From assembly GCF_000166195.2 (NCBI RefSeq), contig NZ_CM001403.1, positions 2,932,432 through 2,996,431 on the forward strand: DNA of 64,000 nt. The letters are read 5' to 3'. Of this stretch, positions 1 through 9,261 are shown piece after piece. The translations under genes and the position numbers were made by a program. The notes beneath the pieces are model-generated. The model saw only the letters and a program-made list of their open reading frames with translations. It did not search any database and had not been told where the DNA came from. Numbering within the stretch: the first letter of the stretch is position 1; each line of letters opens with the position of its first letter. This stretch comes from Mucilaginibacter paludis DSM 18603 (GTDB taxonomy: Bacteria > Bacteroidota > Bacteroidia > Sphingobacteriales > Sphingobacteriaceae).

Positions 1-1084
1 ATACATCGATATATTTGGCATCGCCGTGCAGTAAAAACATACGGTTGTTCCAGTATACGTTGCCAATAGCCGCACAGGTTTCTGCATACGCCGACATGTT
101 AGGCAGCTGGTAGGCATCGCCAAAAGCTTCGCCGGCCCCGGTTGCACCTATGCCCCCGGTGATGTATAGTTTTTTATTAACTACATCGCCCCAGATATCG
201 TCAATGGCGTTTAAATATTTGGTATCGCCGGTTAGCGCGGCAATATCGGCCATACCTGTGTACATATAGGCTGCACGTACAGCGTGGCCTTCGGCTTCGT
301 GCTGGTCAACCACTTTTTTATTGGCTTGGTTATAAGCATCGCCTTTAGGTCCACGTACATCTAAAAAGAATTTGGCCAGGTCAAGGTATTCCTTTTTACC
401 GGTAACGCGGTACATTTTTGAAAGGCCTATTTCCACAATTTGATGCCCAGGATATTCCTCAATTTTGCCCGGGCCAAAGGTTTTTACCAGCAGGTCGGCG
501 TTCTTTATGGCGATGTTTAGAAACGTACGCTTGCCGGTAGCCTGGTAATGGGCAACGGCAGCTTCATACAGGTGACCACAATCATACAATTCATGGCTCA
601 ATATCTCCTCGTTCACCCAGCGCTTGTCGCCAATCCACTCGTGGGGTTTTTTAGCGTGCACAGTACGAAAAGTATACAGGTAGCCATCCGGCTCCTGGGC
701 GGCGCCAATAATGCCTATAAGGGTGTCAATATATCTATCCAGCTTAGGGTTCTTTTTGTTTTGCATAGAGTAGGAGGCACCTTCAATAGCTTTATAAACA
801 TCCGTATCGTCAAACGGAAACTCGCTTAGCTTATCGCCATCCAGCTGTTTGCCTGCCCGTAAAAAGTTATCCATGCGACCATTTTTTTTGCACTGTGCAA
901 GTACATAGGGTATGGTTACATTGGCATTAACCTCCATCTTGGGTTCCCAAAATTTATCATTTACATGTACACTGGTGAATGCCACGGGCTGTATAGGGTA
1001 ATCTTTTTGTTGCCCAAACACCATGCTGCTTATTCCTATCATAGATAATAGCAAACCAGCTGCTTTTCTTTTTTTTATCATCAT
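1..1084 (-). CDS. Beta-L-arabinofuranosidase-type glycoside hydrolase (GH127/DUF1680), C-terminus outside window
   Basis: About 361 N-terminal residues are present; the frame stays open to base 1, so the C-terminal part lies outside the window. Two consecutive ATGs open the frame and I took the first. An N-terminal signal peptide (KKRKAAGLLL... ending near VFGQ) suggests export to the periplasm. The body has the (alpha/alpha)6-barrel signature of DUF1680 proteins: 'AQEPDGYLYT', 'HELYDCGHLYEAAVAHY', 'DQHEAEGHAVRAAYMY' and 'AYAETCAAIGN'. In GH127 the Glu and Cys of the ETC motif bind the zinc that holds the nucleophilic cysteine; the nucleophile itself lies beyond the edge and cannot be checked. 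It lies 16 bases downstream of a second arabinofuranosidase-like gene on the same strand, so the two are probably co-transcribed for degradation of arabinose-rich plant glycans. Family call confident, exact substrate unknown. Confidence 0.85.
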   Translation of the reverse strand, partial: MMIKKRKAAGLLLSMIGISSMVFGQQKDYPIQPVAFTSVHVNDKFWEPKMEVNANVTIPYVLAQCKKNGRMDNFLRAGKQLDGDKLSEFPFDDTDVYKAIEGASYSMQNKKNPKLDRYIDTLIGIIGAAQEPDGYLYTFRTVHAKKPHEWIGDKRWVNEEILSHELYDCGHLYEAAVAHYQATGKRTFLNIAIKNADLLVKTFGPGKIEEYPGHQIVEIGLSKMYRVTGKKEYLDLAKFFLDVRGPKGDAYNQANKKVVDQHEAEGHAVRAAYMYTGMADIAALTGDTKYLNAIDDIWGDVVNKKLYITGGIGATGAGEAFGDAYQLPNMSAYAETCAAIGNVYWNNRMFLLHGDAKYIDV

Positions 1085-1100
1085 ATAGTTTCTTGAATGT

Positions 1101-3464
1101 TTAATTTTTAACCACCCGGCAACCATAAACCGGGCCGGCGCTGTTGTCTTTTTTTGGTAATAGTTTCACGGTTACTTTTTGTTTGCCTTTGGTTAGCTCG
1201 ATAGGGACAACGTAGCTGATATCATAAAAACGGCTTTCCTTGTATTGGTTCAAATCTTCGGTTGATAGCTTGATCCCATCTATCATGATATCAAATGTGC
1301 GGCCCCGGTTATCCATGCCCCAGTAGGTATTAATGAGGGTGTTTTGGCTGTTGGCATCAACCTTCATCTCGTACTGTAAATATCCGCCATTTTCGGTTGA
1401 CCGCCATTTTTTCTGGTGATCCTCGCCGGTGATAGCGTTTTCGCCGGTAAAATTATGGTCGCGTTCGGGCTGCATTTCGCCTATGCGTAAAATATCTGTG
1501 GTACGGGCCTCCAGTTCCTGTAGCTTTTTGCGTTGCTCATCATAAGTTTTTTGTTGTACAGCCCATGATTGTGGCGTGAATACGTCCCAATAAACCGAGT
1601 AGTATTCATTTTTGGTTTGGTTAAAAGGAATTAGCTTAACATCGGTTGGTTTAGCAATACCTGTAGCATCAAAACTCAATTGCTTTTTATCCACCATTTT
1701 CAGCCACTTATTAGGGTCGGTTTCGCTGGTGACAATTACGGGCACACCTTTAAGCGGATCGGGTTCGGCATTACCTAAAATGCCGGCCAGTAAAACAGGG
1801 CCATAGAATACTGCGCGCCTGTTGGCATTATCGGGCATGGCTTCGGTGTGAATATTCTCGGGCATGATAAATTCAATTTTATCGTTGTTCTTCCATTTTC
1901 GGTTTATAACCAGGTATCCTTGTGCATCTGCAGTCACCTGTTGTTTTTTCCCGTTTACTCCTACAGTTGTATTGTCGGCCCATTTAGGTTTACGCACCCG
2001 GATGGCCATGGCAACAGGTTTTAAGGTTGTCACCGTTAGCGTTGTTTTATCGCTTTGGGGTAAGTTGCTTTCTTGTGTTATAGACAACCCTTTTTCTTTC
2101 CAGTTTAATACTGATGGAATAAATAAATTCACATACAAGCTGCCATCGGCACCCCTAAAGTAAATGCTTTCGTTGTATTTAACATGGTTTTCCATCCCCG
2201 AGCCAACGCAGCAGGTAAAAGTATCAAAGGGACTGCTATATTCCTTTTTGCCGCCCATTCTTAATGGCACAAAGTAGCACATCATACCTGTTTCATGGTT
2301 TTGCGATGCCAGGATGTGGTTATATAAGGCTTTTTCGTAATAGTCCATTAACTTAGCAGATGGCTCAAGCGCAAACAAATGCCGCGTGAGTTTAAGCATG
2401 TTATAAGTATTACAGGTTTCAGTAGTGTTTTCCGTAAGCTTATCGTTTAGCTTGTTGGGTTCGCTTAAATACTCATAATTGCTATTGCCGCCGGTGGCAT
2501 AAGAATGGTTGTTTACAATGGTTTCCCAAAAAAACTCGGCTATGGCCTTGTCTTTTTTATCGCCGTTAAGTTCATAACGCCTGGCGCTGGCAATTATTTT
2601 AGGTATTTGGGTGTTAGAGTGTTTGCCTGGTAATATATCTTGTTGGTTGGCCAATGGATCTAATATGCGCTTGTCATAAAACTTGTATGATAGGTCGAGA
2701 TATTTTTTATTTCCATTTATCGCGTATAAGTTAACAAGGGTTTCTGCCATGCCGCCGTATTCGCACAAAAGCATTTTTTGCAGTTTCTCGTCGTCAAGGT
2801 TTTTAAGGGTTTCGCCGGTCCAGTCGGCCATACCCTTGCATACATGAAGCGCCTGTGTGCTGTTACAATATAAAAATGCATCCAGTAATCCTGCCATTAC
2901 TTTGTGCACAGTGTACCACGGCGACCAGCCCCCATTTAAATCGAACCCACGCGAACGGATATCGCCCTTCGCTACTTCGGCCCAAACCGTATCTTCTTTC
3001 GGTATAGCGCCTACATAACCGGTTTTACGCGCCACCTGGCATTCTCCTAATTCTTTAACGATATAGTTAACCCGCTTTAAAAATTCGGGGTCGCGGGTTG
3101 CTGCGTAGTGCATCGATATTGCCGATAAGTAGTGGCCAAGGGTATGACCGGCCAAACCGGATGATTCCCATCCTTCATACATTTTGCCTTTAGGCTTTAA
3201 ACCAGAGTGGGCACGAAAGCCCGATAAAAGCCTGTCAGGTTCAATTGATAGCAGGTAGGCGGCATCAACCTCCATAGCCTGTTTAAAGGGGCTGTTAAGT
3301 AATTTTACATCTTTTAAATTAAAAGTGTAGGCTTTGATCTCGGTTCGAGACATCGTTACAATTCTCTTGTCTTTCCATTCCGGCACATACGATTGAGCAA
3401 GTACGGAACTGGCTGTAATACAGCCAGAAAGAATAAAAATATTTAATTTTAGCCACTTTTTCAT
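1101..3464 (-). CDS. Exported GH146/GH127-like beta-L-arabinofuranosidase
   Basis: A 787-residue protein with an N-terminal signal peptide; 'LSGC' near residue 15 resembles a lipobox, but cleavage after 'SVLA' is equally possible. The DUF1680 catalytic barrel covers roughly residues 45-560 and shows the family hallmarks: 'GWESSGLAGHTLGHYLSA', 'GGWSPWYTVHKVMAGLLDA', 'TENTTETCNTYNMLKL' (zinc-binding Glu and Cys) and 'DTFTCCVGSGMENH' (Cys pair containing the expected nucleophile). All key residues are present, so it should be active. The C-terminal 200 residues look like beta-sandwich accessory domains. The N-terminal 'LKDVKLLNSPFKQAM' pattern is typical of the long GH146-like branch. Known members remove beta-L-arabinofuranose from plant glycans. 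The first gene of a probable two-gene operon with the truncated GH127 downstream. Branch assignment is by eye. Confidence 0.85.
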   Translation of the reverse strand: MKKWLKLNIFILSGCITASSVLAQSYVPEWKDKRIVTMSRTEIKAYTFNLKDVKLLNSPFKQAMEVDAAYLLSIEPDRLLSGFRAHSGLKPKGKMYEGWESSGLAGHTLGHYLSAISMHYAATRDPEFLKRVNYIVKELGECQVARKTGYVGAIPKEDTVWAEVAKGDIRSRGFDLNGGWSPWYTVHKVMAGLLDAFLYCNSTQALHVCKGMADWTGETLKNLDDEKLQKMLLCEYGGMAETLVNLYAINGNKKYLDLSYKFYDKRILDPLANQQDILPGKHSNTQIPKIIASARRYELNGDKKDKAIAEFFWETIVNNHSYATGGNSNYEYLSEPNKLNDKLTENTTETCNTYNMLKLTRHLFALEPSAKLMDYYEKALYNHILASQNHETGMMCYFVPLRMGGKKEYSSPFDTFTCCVGSGMENHVKYNESIYFRGADGSLYVNLFIPSVLNWKEKGLSITQESNLPQSDKTTLTVTTLKPVAMAIRVRKPKWADNTTVGVNGKKQQVTADAQGYLVINRKWKNNDKIEFIMPENIHTEAMPDNANRRAVFYGPVLLAGILGNAEPDPLKGVPVIVTSETDPNKWLKMVDKKQLSFDATGIAKPTDVKLIPFNQTKNEYYSVYWDVFTPQSWAVQQKTYDEQRKKLQELEARTTDILRIGEMQPERDHNFTGENAITGEDHQKKWRSTENGGYLQYEMKVDANSQNTLINTYWGMDNRGRTFDIMIDGIKLSTEDLNQYKESRFYDISYVVPIELTKGKQKVTVKLLPKKDNSAGPVYGCRVVKN

Positions 3465-3751
3465 TATAGTAACAGTTTACTTTATACGCATCTTCATAAT
3501 AAGCAACCAAGTTACTCCAACATTATGATCCTATATTTTAAATACTTTGCTATAGATAGCAGGATATTATCCTGTTTAAATTTAACTACAGCAGTCGCTA
3601 TAGTAATTAATTTTTAGATTGATATTTCATGAGTCTTTTTTGAAATGCATTTTAAGTTATGTAAACATTTTGGTAATATGTAACCATAGTTCGGTAATTT
3701 CATCAAACAATGGGCGCAGTATCAGTATAACTTTGGTGAAAACAATACGAA
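3465..3751. other. Divergent intergenic region between the arabinofuranosidase and DapA-family genes
   Basis: AT-rich and without a credible reading frame; it must hold the promoters of both flanking genes. Only one recognisable element was found, the TAACTTTG box listed separately. Confidence 0.5.
3728..3735 (+). promoter_or_regulatory. Candidate Bacteroidota -7 box (TAACTTTG)
   Basis: Matches the Bacteroidota housekeeping -7 consensus TAnnTTTG exactly and sits 16 bases before the ATG of the DapA-family gene. No convincing TTG at -33 is seen, so the call rests on one box and its position. Confidence 0.4.
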
Positions 3752-4690
3752 ATGATAACTTTTGACTGGAAAGGCGTATTCCCTGCGGTAACCACCAAGT
3801 TTACCGATAACGACGAATTGGATTTTGATGCTTTTGATGTAAACCTTGCCGCGCAGCTGGAAGCTGGCGTTGATGGTTTGATTTTAGGCGGTTCATTAGG
3901 CGAAGCCAGCGTGCTGAGCGATGATGAAAAGTTTTCGTTGTTAAAACATACTATTGATTATGTTGACGGCAAAGTGCCTGTAATACTGAACATTGCCGAG
4001 CAAACCACTAAAGCAGCCGTAGCTTGTGCCAAAAGAGCGTTTGATACTGGTGCCGATGGTTTAATGTTATTACCGCCAATGCGCTATAACAGTGAAGAGC
4101 GCGAAACCCTTGCGTATATAGGCGCGGTTGCCGAAAGTACCCAACTGCCTATTATGATTTACAATAATCCTGTTGATTATAAAATTGAAGTTACCCTGGA
4201 TATGTTTGAAAAACTATCGGTTTATAAAAACATCCAGGCGGTAAAAGAATCAACCCGCAATGTATCAAACATTACCAAAATGTTTAACCGTTTTGGCAAC
4301 CGCTATGCTATATTTACCGGTGTTGACCCGCTGGCTATGGAAAGCATTGTCATGGGCGCCGATGGCTGGGTTGCAGGTTTGGTTGATGCCTTCCCTAAAG
4401 AAACCGTTGCTATTTACCGTTTGGTAAAAGCAGGCAGAATTGCCGAAGCTTTAACTATATATCGTTGGTTTTTACCGGTATTAGAGCTTGATATTCATCC
4501 AAAACTGGTTCAGTACATTAAACTGGCCGAAGTTGCAACCGGCATAGGTACCGAAAATGTACGCGCACCACGTTTGCACTTAATTGGCGAAGAACGTACC
4601 AAAGTGTTAAAAATCATCAATGATGCACTGGCCGTTCGCCCTGAATTGCCTGTTGGCAGCTGGGGTAAACTAACCGAAGTTGAGGCTTAA
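3752..4690 (+). CDS. DapA/N-acetylneuraminate lyase family aldolase or dehydratase
   Basis: A 312-residue class I aldolase-type TIM barrel of normal family length. The Schiff-base lysine is K165 in 'IQAVKESTRN', and the conserved tyrosine is Y137 in 'PIMIYNNPVDY'. The substrate-binding loop reads 'GGSLGEASVLS' instead of the GTTGE of true DapA, so it is probably not the lysine-biosynthesis enzyme. Family members include 2-dehydro-3-deoxy-sugar-acid aldolases or dehydratases and enzymes of hydroxyproline and sialic acid degradation. The diverging neighbours release L-arabinose, which would fit a 2-dehydro-3-deoxy-L-arabinonate dehydratase, but no other gene of that pathway is in the window. 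Family certain, substrate open. Cytoplasmic; no signal peptide. Confidence 0.8.
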   Translation: MITFDWKGVFPAVTTKFTDNDELDFDAFDVNLAAQLEAGVDGLILGGSLGEASVLSDDEKFSLLKHTIDYVDGKVPVILNIAEQTTKAAVACAKRAFDTGADGLMLLPPMRYNSEERETLAYIGAVAESTQLPIMIYNNPVDYKIEVTLDMFEKLSVYKNIQAVKESTRNVSNITKMFNRFGNRYAIFTGVDPLAMESIVMGADGWVAGLVDAFPKETVAIYRLVKAGRIAEALTIYRWFLPVLELDIHPKLVQYIKLAEVATGIGTENVRAPRLHLIGEERTKVLKIINDALAVRPELPVGSWGKLTEVEA

Positions 4691-4727
4691 GAATCACATC
4701 AACTGTAAGTAAATAATTAAAGCTTTT

Positions 4728-4790
4728 AGCCGGACCTCAAGATTTAGCCTTTACATGATTGGTCCAGAGCAAACAACCCGGCTTTTATTT
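4728..4790 (+). terminator. Possible terminator after the DapA-family gene
   Basis: AGCCGG (4728-4733) pairs with CCGGCT (4778-4783) and is followed by a T-rich run; GGACC/GGTCC inside could form a competing or nested stem. The loop is long, so this is a weak call. Confidence 0.3.
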
Positions 4791-4902
4791 CAACATAGTT
4801 AAGAAAAGCATCTGACCTCGTAAAAAACTTAAAAGGATGATATTGTGAAAACTAAATATTTATTAAAATATTGTTTTTGATTAAAATCCTATCGCATTTA
4901 AC

Positions 4903-5016
4903 ATGAATAAATACATTCTATTCTTACTTGTTGGTGCAGCTTTTTATCTCTCTGGATGCAAAAAATCTGCTGACAAAACCAAACTATTGATAGTTAATCA
5001 AAAAGCGAAAAAGTAA
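4903..5016 (+). CDS. Tiny lipoprotein or 5' remnant of a lipoprotein gene
   Basis: A 37-residue frame opens with a textbook lipoprotein signal: a short basic start, a hydrophobic run, and the lipobox 'LSGC' followed by KKSADK. It stops 18 residues after the cysteine. The following 500 bases hold open stretches in shifting frames, so this is more likely the surviving 5' end of a longer, frameshifted lipoprotein gene than a complete microprotein. Function unknown. Confidence 0.4.
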   Translation: MNKYILFLLVGAAFYLSGCKKSADKTKLLIVNQKAKK

Positions 5017-5520
5017 TCAAGTGAAAACTGTATTTCAATATAGCCAACAGAACAGTAACTATCACGACAGATTTAGGGACAAAAAAAATCAAATTTGCTA
5101 ATCGTGAAGCGTGGTTCGTTGCGAGTTAACGACAATCTTTCACAAATTTCAGTGTCTGCTTACCCCAAACATCATTTCAATTCAATGTTCAGCAACCGTA
5201 ACAATCAGCAGCGAGCCTCAAGTTGAGGATCTTCCTATTGTGAAATTTATTTCGTCTGTTAGCGAGGCCACGGGCTCAATTGACAACTACAACATATTCT
5301 GTAGTTACGGGAAATTCTGTAACCTATTATAACGGCGTGATTAGTGACTTTCATTGGTCTGTCTCACCTAAATTACCAAATAAATTTACTTATATTTCTC
5401 GGTATGGTTCAGTTTATTATCGATCCACAAATCAAAATCGAATCTCGATAAATCAAGCTTATAACGATGAGTGGTCAACATCAAAGTTGGTCACAGCTAA
5501 TTAATGAATAATCAAAATAC
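5017..5520 (+). pseudogene. Probable decayed remainder of the lipoprotein gene
   Basis: Two overlapping partial frames (about 5111-5332 and 5280-5504) have a protein-like composition ('TVTISSEPQVEDLPIVKF', then 'HWSVSPKLPNKFTYISRYG') but no sensible start, and they overlap in different frames. This pattern fits a secreted beta-rich protein broken by frameshifts. An IS982-family element has landed 16 bases beyond the last stop. No family recognised. Confidence 0.3.
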
Positions 5521-5528
5521 TAAACATA

Positions 5529-6572
5529 ACGTGAGTTCGGGTTAAGCGGCCAATAAAAGTTGATTGTCGCTCTCATCAAAGATAATATTAAGGGATGGTT
5601 TTTTAGAGAAGAAGTGGTAGGCGCACAACACTCCCATTGTATTCATTAAAAAGTTGTTGACGGATCGATGGCGTGTGTGCTGGAGTTTGCAGATGTTCTT
5701 CAGTTCATCATTTACACACTCGATTATAGCCCTTTTCCGGAGCATAATCTTATCGGCCTGAGAGATATTGAATTCCTTCATGTTTTTGCGTGGCTTGGTA
5801 ATCATTTGAATGCCGTTGCCCCAAAGCAGCTCTGCTAAAGCCTTTGATATGTACCCCTTATCGCCAAACAATTTACCGAAGATATCCTGTGTCATCGATG
5901 TCATTACTTTTATATCCCGGTCGTCTACGTTGCCCTTGGTGAGGTAAAATGACAGTATTTCGCCTTTGTCATTGATAATCAGGTGTAATTTGAAGCCATA
6001 GAACCATCCTATGGAGCATTGGCCCCTTTCTGCTACCGAGGCAAAGACCTTGTGGTTATGGATGCGCCTGTTATGGCAGACTTTAATGTGGGTCGAATCA
6101 ACAAAGTTAATACCCCTTGAGCGCCCCATGCAACAAGTTTTCAGAAACAGCATCATGGGTACAGCTACCCTTGACTGCAATTCAACAAAGCGGTTGTAAG
6201 AAACCAGCCCGGGAAAATACCCCCGGTAATGGCGGCAGATATGTTCGAGGTAAAAATGCTTAAGGTTAGTGAAATATCCGCTATGAAAAGCGACCAGGAT
6301 GGTAATGATCTCGCTGTCGGCGAGGGATGCTTTCCTGTTCCTAACCTTATAAGGGCCTGCATCTAATTGGTGTTTAACTATTTCGACTTCATATTCTTTG
6401 CAGAAGTCATCAACCTTAACGAAAATTTCGATAATTTTATCAGGAGTAAGCATAGATTGTTGTTCTTTAAATTAGTCACTTAAATATAACAAAATATACT
6501 TACCCATTGATATTCAAATAGTTAATAATTAATTATTACCCTAAAACACTTCCTCTTATCCCGAACTCACGT
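5529..6572 (-). mobile_element. IS982-family insertion sequence, complete, with 8-bp target duplication
   Basis: A 1044-bp element. Its ends are inverted repeats: from each end inwards the sequence reads ACGTGAGTTCGGG, then TTAAGCGG on the left and ATAAGAGG on the right, which is 19 of 21 positions identical. The 8-bp sequence TAAACATA occurs directly before the left end (5521-5528) and directly after the right end (6573-6580), a target-site duplication in the size range of this family. One intact transposase gene fills the element. The perfect duplication shows a single, fairly recent transposition. Confidence 0.92.
5542..6453 (-). CDS. IS982-family DDE transposase
   Basis: A 303-residue protein, full length for the family. 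The DDE catalytic residues can be placed at D119 ('NFVDSTHIKV'), D198 ('LFGDKGYISK') and E245 ('RAIIECVNDELK'). The N-terminus ('SLADSEIITILVAFHSGYF') and the 'LKNICKLQHTRHRSVNNFLMN' tail are typical of IS982 transposases. No internal stop or frameshift, so the element may still be mobile. It belongs to the element at 5529-6572. Confidence 0.95.
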   Translation of the reverse strand: MLTPDKIIEIFVKVDDFCKEYEVEIVKHQLDAGPYKVRNRKASLADSEIITILVAFHSGYFTNLKHFYLEHICRHYRGYFPGLVSYNRFVELQSRVAVPMMLFLKTCCMGRSRGINFVDSTHIKVCHNRRIHNHKVFASVAERGQCSIGWFYGFKLHLIINDKGEILSFYLTKGNVDDRDIKVMTSMTQDIFGKLFGDKGYISKALAELLWGNGIQMITKPRKNMKEFNISQADKIMLRKRAIIECVNDELKNICKLQHTRHRSVNNFLMNTMGVLCAYHFFSKKPSLNIIFDESDNQLLLAA

Positions 6573-6589
6573 TAAACATAAGTTACTTT

Positions 6590-6856
6590 ATGATTATTAA
6601 ACACATCTCCACGGAACTTGTAGACTACCGACTTAATGAGTCAATCGTTGTATCACCGGAAACCAAATTTGATTGGATGATAGGCAACACCCCAAAAGTA
6701 TCTAACGGAAACAAATTACCTTATTGCTTTATACTTGATTGGAATATTATTCATCGGAATAAAAACACGCATGATTCTATAATAGAATGTAATGTTAGAT
6801 GTCTGATGGAATTTGACGTTGAAACAGAAGGAAAAGACAGAAAAGACCTCGCTTAA
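6590..6856 (+). CDS. Hypothetical protein, 88 residues
   Basis: Not recognised. An ATG-started frame begins 9 bases beyond the target duplication of the IS982-family element. The sequence alternates hydrophobic and polar residues ('VDYRLNESIVVSPETKFDW', 'IECNVRCLMEFDV'), which suggests a beta-rich cytoplasmic protein; there is no signal peptide. It could be a complete small protein or a piece of a longer gene. Flanked by an IS and an orphan lipoprotein, in a region where many genes are broken. Confidence 0.4.
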   Translation: MIIKHISTELVDYRLNESIVVSPETKFDWMIGNTPKVSNGNKLPYCFILDWNIIHRNKNTHDSIIECNVRCLMEFDVETEGKDRKDLA

Positions 6857-6961
6857 AACTGCCATACGAAAGTTTGGCTCATGTTTGCCTTTGGCAGATA
6901 ATTGAATATGGTTGTTACAATAGATGAAAACATTTTATATTTAATCAATAATGAAAAAATC

Positions 6962-7435
6962 ATGAACAAGATTTGTAAATTAACAGTTATATTGACGGTT
7001 TTTATATTCGCAATGGGGTGTAAAACGCAGAAGGAAGGAAATTCATTTTCAAAAAATATCTCCAACACGTCAGCTTCTACTATTCGAATTCGTCACATCC
7101 TTACGGATAGTACTGAAACAATTATTACGCCTTATAGTACAAAAGTTATAAAGAGAAAGCCTGTTGTTAACAAAACAAAAACAGTAGTGTCGCGCAAGGG
7201 AGATACGGTGTTTACGACTTTCAAATTGACATCGACAGATACACTTCACACCCTCATAAGAAAATACGATTATAGTATCGCTTTTTTTGACTACCAAACA
7301 CTGGTCGGTCTAATGTTTTTGATTTATCGGTTTGTCGTCGTATTTACTTTACTTATTAGTCCTTATTGCTTTTGGAACATAGTTACCAGCGTAGTATCGA
7401 AATTAAAATATTTGCTGTCATTGATTGTAGGGTAA
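6962..7435 (+). CDS. Hypothetical lipoprotein with C-terminal membrane segment
   Basis: A 157-residue protein read from the ATG at 6962, chosen because it places a lipoprotein signal at the start: 'MNKICKLTVILTVFIFAMGC', with lipobox AMGC and the cysteine at residue 20. A polar Ser/Thr/Lys-rich region follows. Near the C-terminus a hydrophobic stretch of about 25 residues ('FLIYRFVVVFTLLISPYCF') could span the membrane. A small anchored lipoprotein of this shape resembles accessory or phage-spanin-like proteins, but I do not recognise the family. Upstream in-frame residues lack signal character and were left out. Confidence 0.5.
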   Translation: MNKICKLTVILTVFIFAMGCKTQKEGNSFSKNISNTSASTIRIRHILTDSTETIITPYSTKVIKRKPVVNKTKTVVSRKGDTVFTTFKLTSTDTLHTLIRKYDYSIAFFDYQTLVGLMFLIYRFVVVFTLLISPYCFWNIVTSVVSKLKYLLSLIVG

Positions 7436-8321
7436 ATGTTATTTGTTTAATGTAAAGCAGCCAGCTCAAGCTATGGAAATTCCTACCTTGTTGGCCGTAG
7501 CCTCAGTTACCATTACCCCGATTAAAGGTTGCTTGCGGTACGCAATTACCAAGGAGCTGTATAAATCGACATTCATATTAATCTGAATTAAGTTAAGGGT
7601 ATTGTAGAATCGATACCAAAATATCTCGGCGCTAAAATAGGGAGGCCTGACTAAAAAGAAATCTCGTTTGGGTTCGGCCTTCAATTTGCTGATGACTGCA
7701 TTACATCAGCCTTATTGATATGTTCGGTAACCTGGTTATACCTACTGGACCACGGAATGATGAGCCTGGAATTAGGCCAGGCGACCGGGTTACTGGTGCA
7801 GCAAATTATTTCTGGATTTTAAATAGAAACGTTAGTTCTCGCTAAGCCTTAAATTATTGTATTATCTATTACTCTTTACTGTCATAAAGTCTATTTCGGT
7901 TGATTCTTTAAAACCGAAATTTGAGCAACTGCAATCCACAAATCATCTATAGTTTCTAACATTAAAATTTATTGATTATTACCGGTGACTAATGAACAGA
8001 TTGATCAGTGCGTTTAGCGAAGACTTTCTTGATGCTCGTGTAAGTTAACAGAATTATATTTCGGGTAAACCGAATTTAAACTTGGAATGTATAAGAGCAA
8101 ATTCTTGCTGTCAGTGTAATTTCCGAGGTTGCCTTCTATTAAGCGTAATTTTTATAAGTGTGATAATTACATTTAAAAGGGAAGTTCATTAATTACTTCC
8201 ACGGAAACATAAAAACATAATCATATTTTAACCCATTACCCCCTTAATTTATCTCCTATGAATTAAAATTTGCTTTGGGTTTATTAATAAGTGTAAATTA
8301 AACAATCAATGATAAACTTTT
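7436..8321. other. 886-bp gene-poor stretch
   Basis: No convincing gene on either strand. A minus-strand frame at 7466-7684 and a short plus-strand run near 7725-7850 ('GNLVIPTGPRNDEPGIRPGD') look protein-like for a few dozen codons only and may be remnants. A 9-bp inverted repeat (ATTTCGGTT at 7893-7901, AACCGAAAT at 7912-7920) is the only structure noticed. The last 150 bases are AT-rich and probably contain the promoter of the AraC gene. Confidence 0.4.
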
Positions 8322-9224
8322 ATGAAAGTATTACAATTTACTATCCCTGTCCCTTATGACAAAAGTGTTATTGTCGAAACTGTCTGTCAGTCGTACCATT
8401 ATCCTTACCTGCACCGGCATAAAGAAATTCAATTAACTTGGATTAAAAAAGGTGAAGGTACTTTGATAGCGGGAAATAATATGCATGAATATGTATCCGG
8501 TGATATGTTTCTTATCGGTGCCAACATGCCCCATGTTTTTAAGAGTAACCCCGAATATTTTGTTGCTGATTCAGGTAAAGGAGTAGAGTCGCTCACAATT
8601 TTTTTCAGTGCTGATGTAACTTTGCCAAGTATCTTTTGTCTACCGGAAATGAAAAAATCTGCATCCTTTATACAGCAACATACACAGGGTTTTAAATTCC
8701 CTAATTATATCAAGGAAAAGGTATCGGATTCCATGATCAATTTACAGCATAAAACAGGTGTTTAACAGTTGGTCGCGTTTTTTAATCTTATAGGAACAAT
8801 CACCAATATAAAAACTAAACTCGATCCATTATCGACATATGGTAATCTGCCGGCTATCACAGACCATGAGGGGATTCGTATAGGGGGTATTTATAATTAC
8901 ATCATGATGCATTATGGAGATGAATTAACATTACAGGATGTTGCGAAGGTTGCATTTATGACTCCTGAATCCTTTTGCAGGTATTTCAAGAAGCATACCG
9001 GGCATACTTTTGTGTCTTTTTTAAATGAAGTAAGGATCAACGAGGCGTGTAAAAACCTAATCACACACCGGTTTGAAAATATAAATTCGATTGCCTATAA
9101 ATGTGGGTTCAAAAGCATAACAAATTTTAACAGGGTATTTAAACTGGTTATTGGCGTAACCCCAAAGGTTTATCTGGATAATTATCATAATAACATTGTC
9201 ATACTAAATCGTACAGCCAGTTGA
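8322..9224 (+). pseudogene. AraC-family transcriptional regulator, interrupted by a stop codon
   Basis: One continuous frame of 301 codons is interrupted by a single TAA at 8763-8765. Before the stop lies the N-terminal cupin-type sensing domain ('YHYPYLHRHKEIQLTWIKKG', 'VSGDMFLIGANMPHVF'). After it, without a change of frame, lies a complete AraC DNA-binding domain with both helix-turn-helix units ('LTLQDVAKVAFMTPESFCRY' and 'INSIAYKCGFKSITNFNRVF'). As sequenced, the sensor and DNA-binding parts cannot be made as one protein. It precedes three further broken genes with spacings of 28-37 bases and was probably their activator. Confidence 0.88.
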
Positions 9225-9261
9225 TTTCGTCAAGCTAATTTTTACATAAAAACATCATTAA

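Noticed and set aside
7466..7684. 72-codon minus-strand frame
   Set aside because: No recognisable family, no start context, and isolated in a decaying region; at most a remnant.
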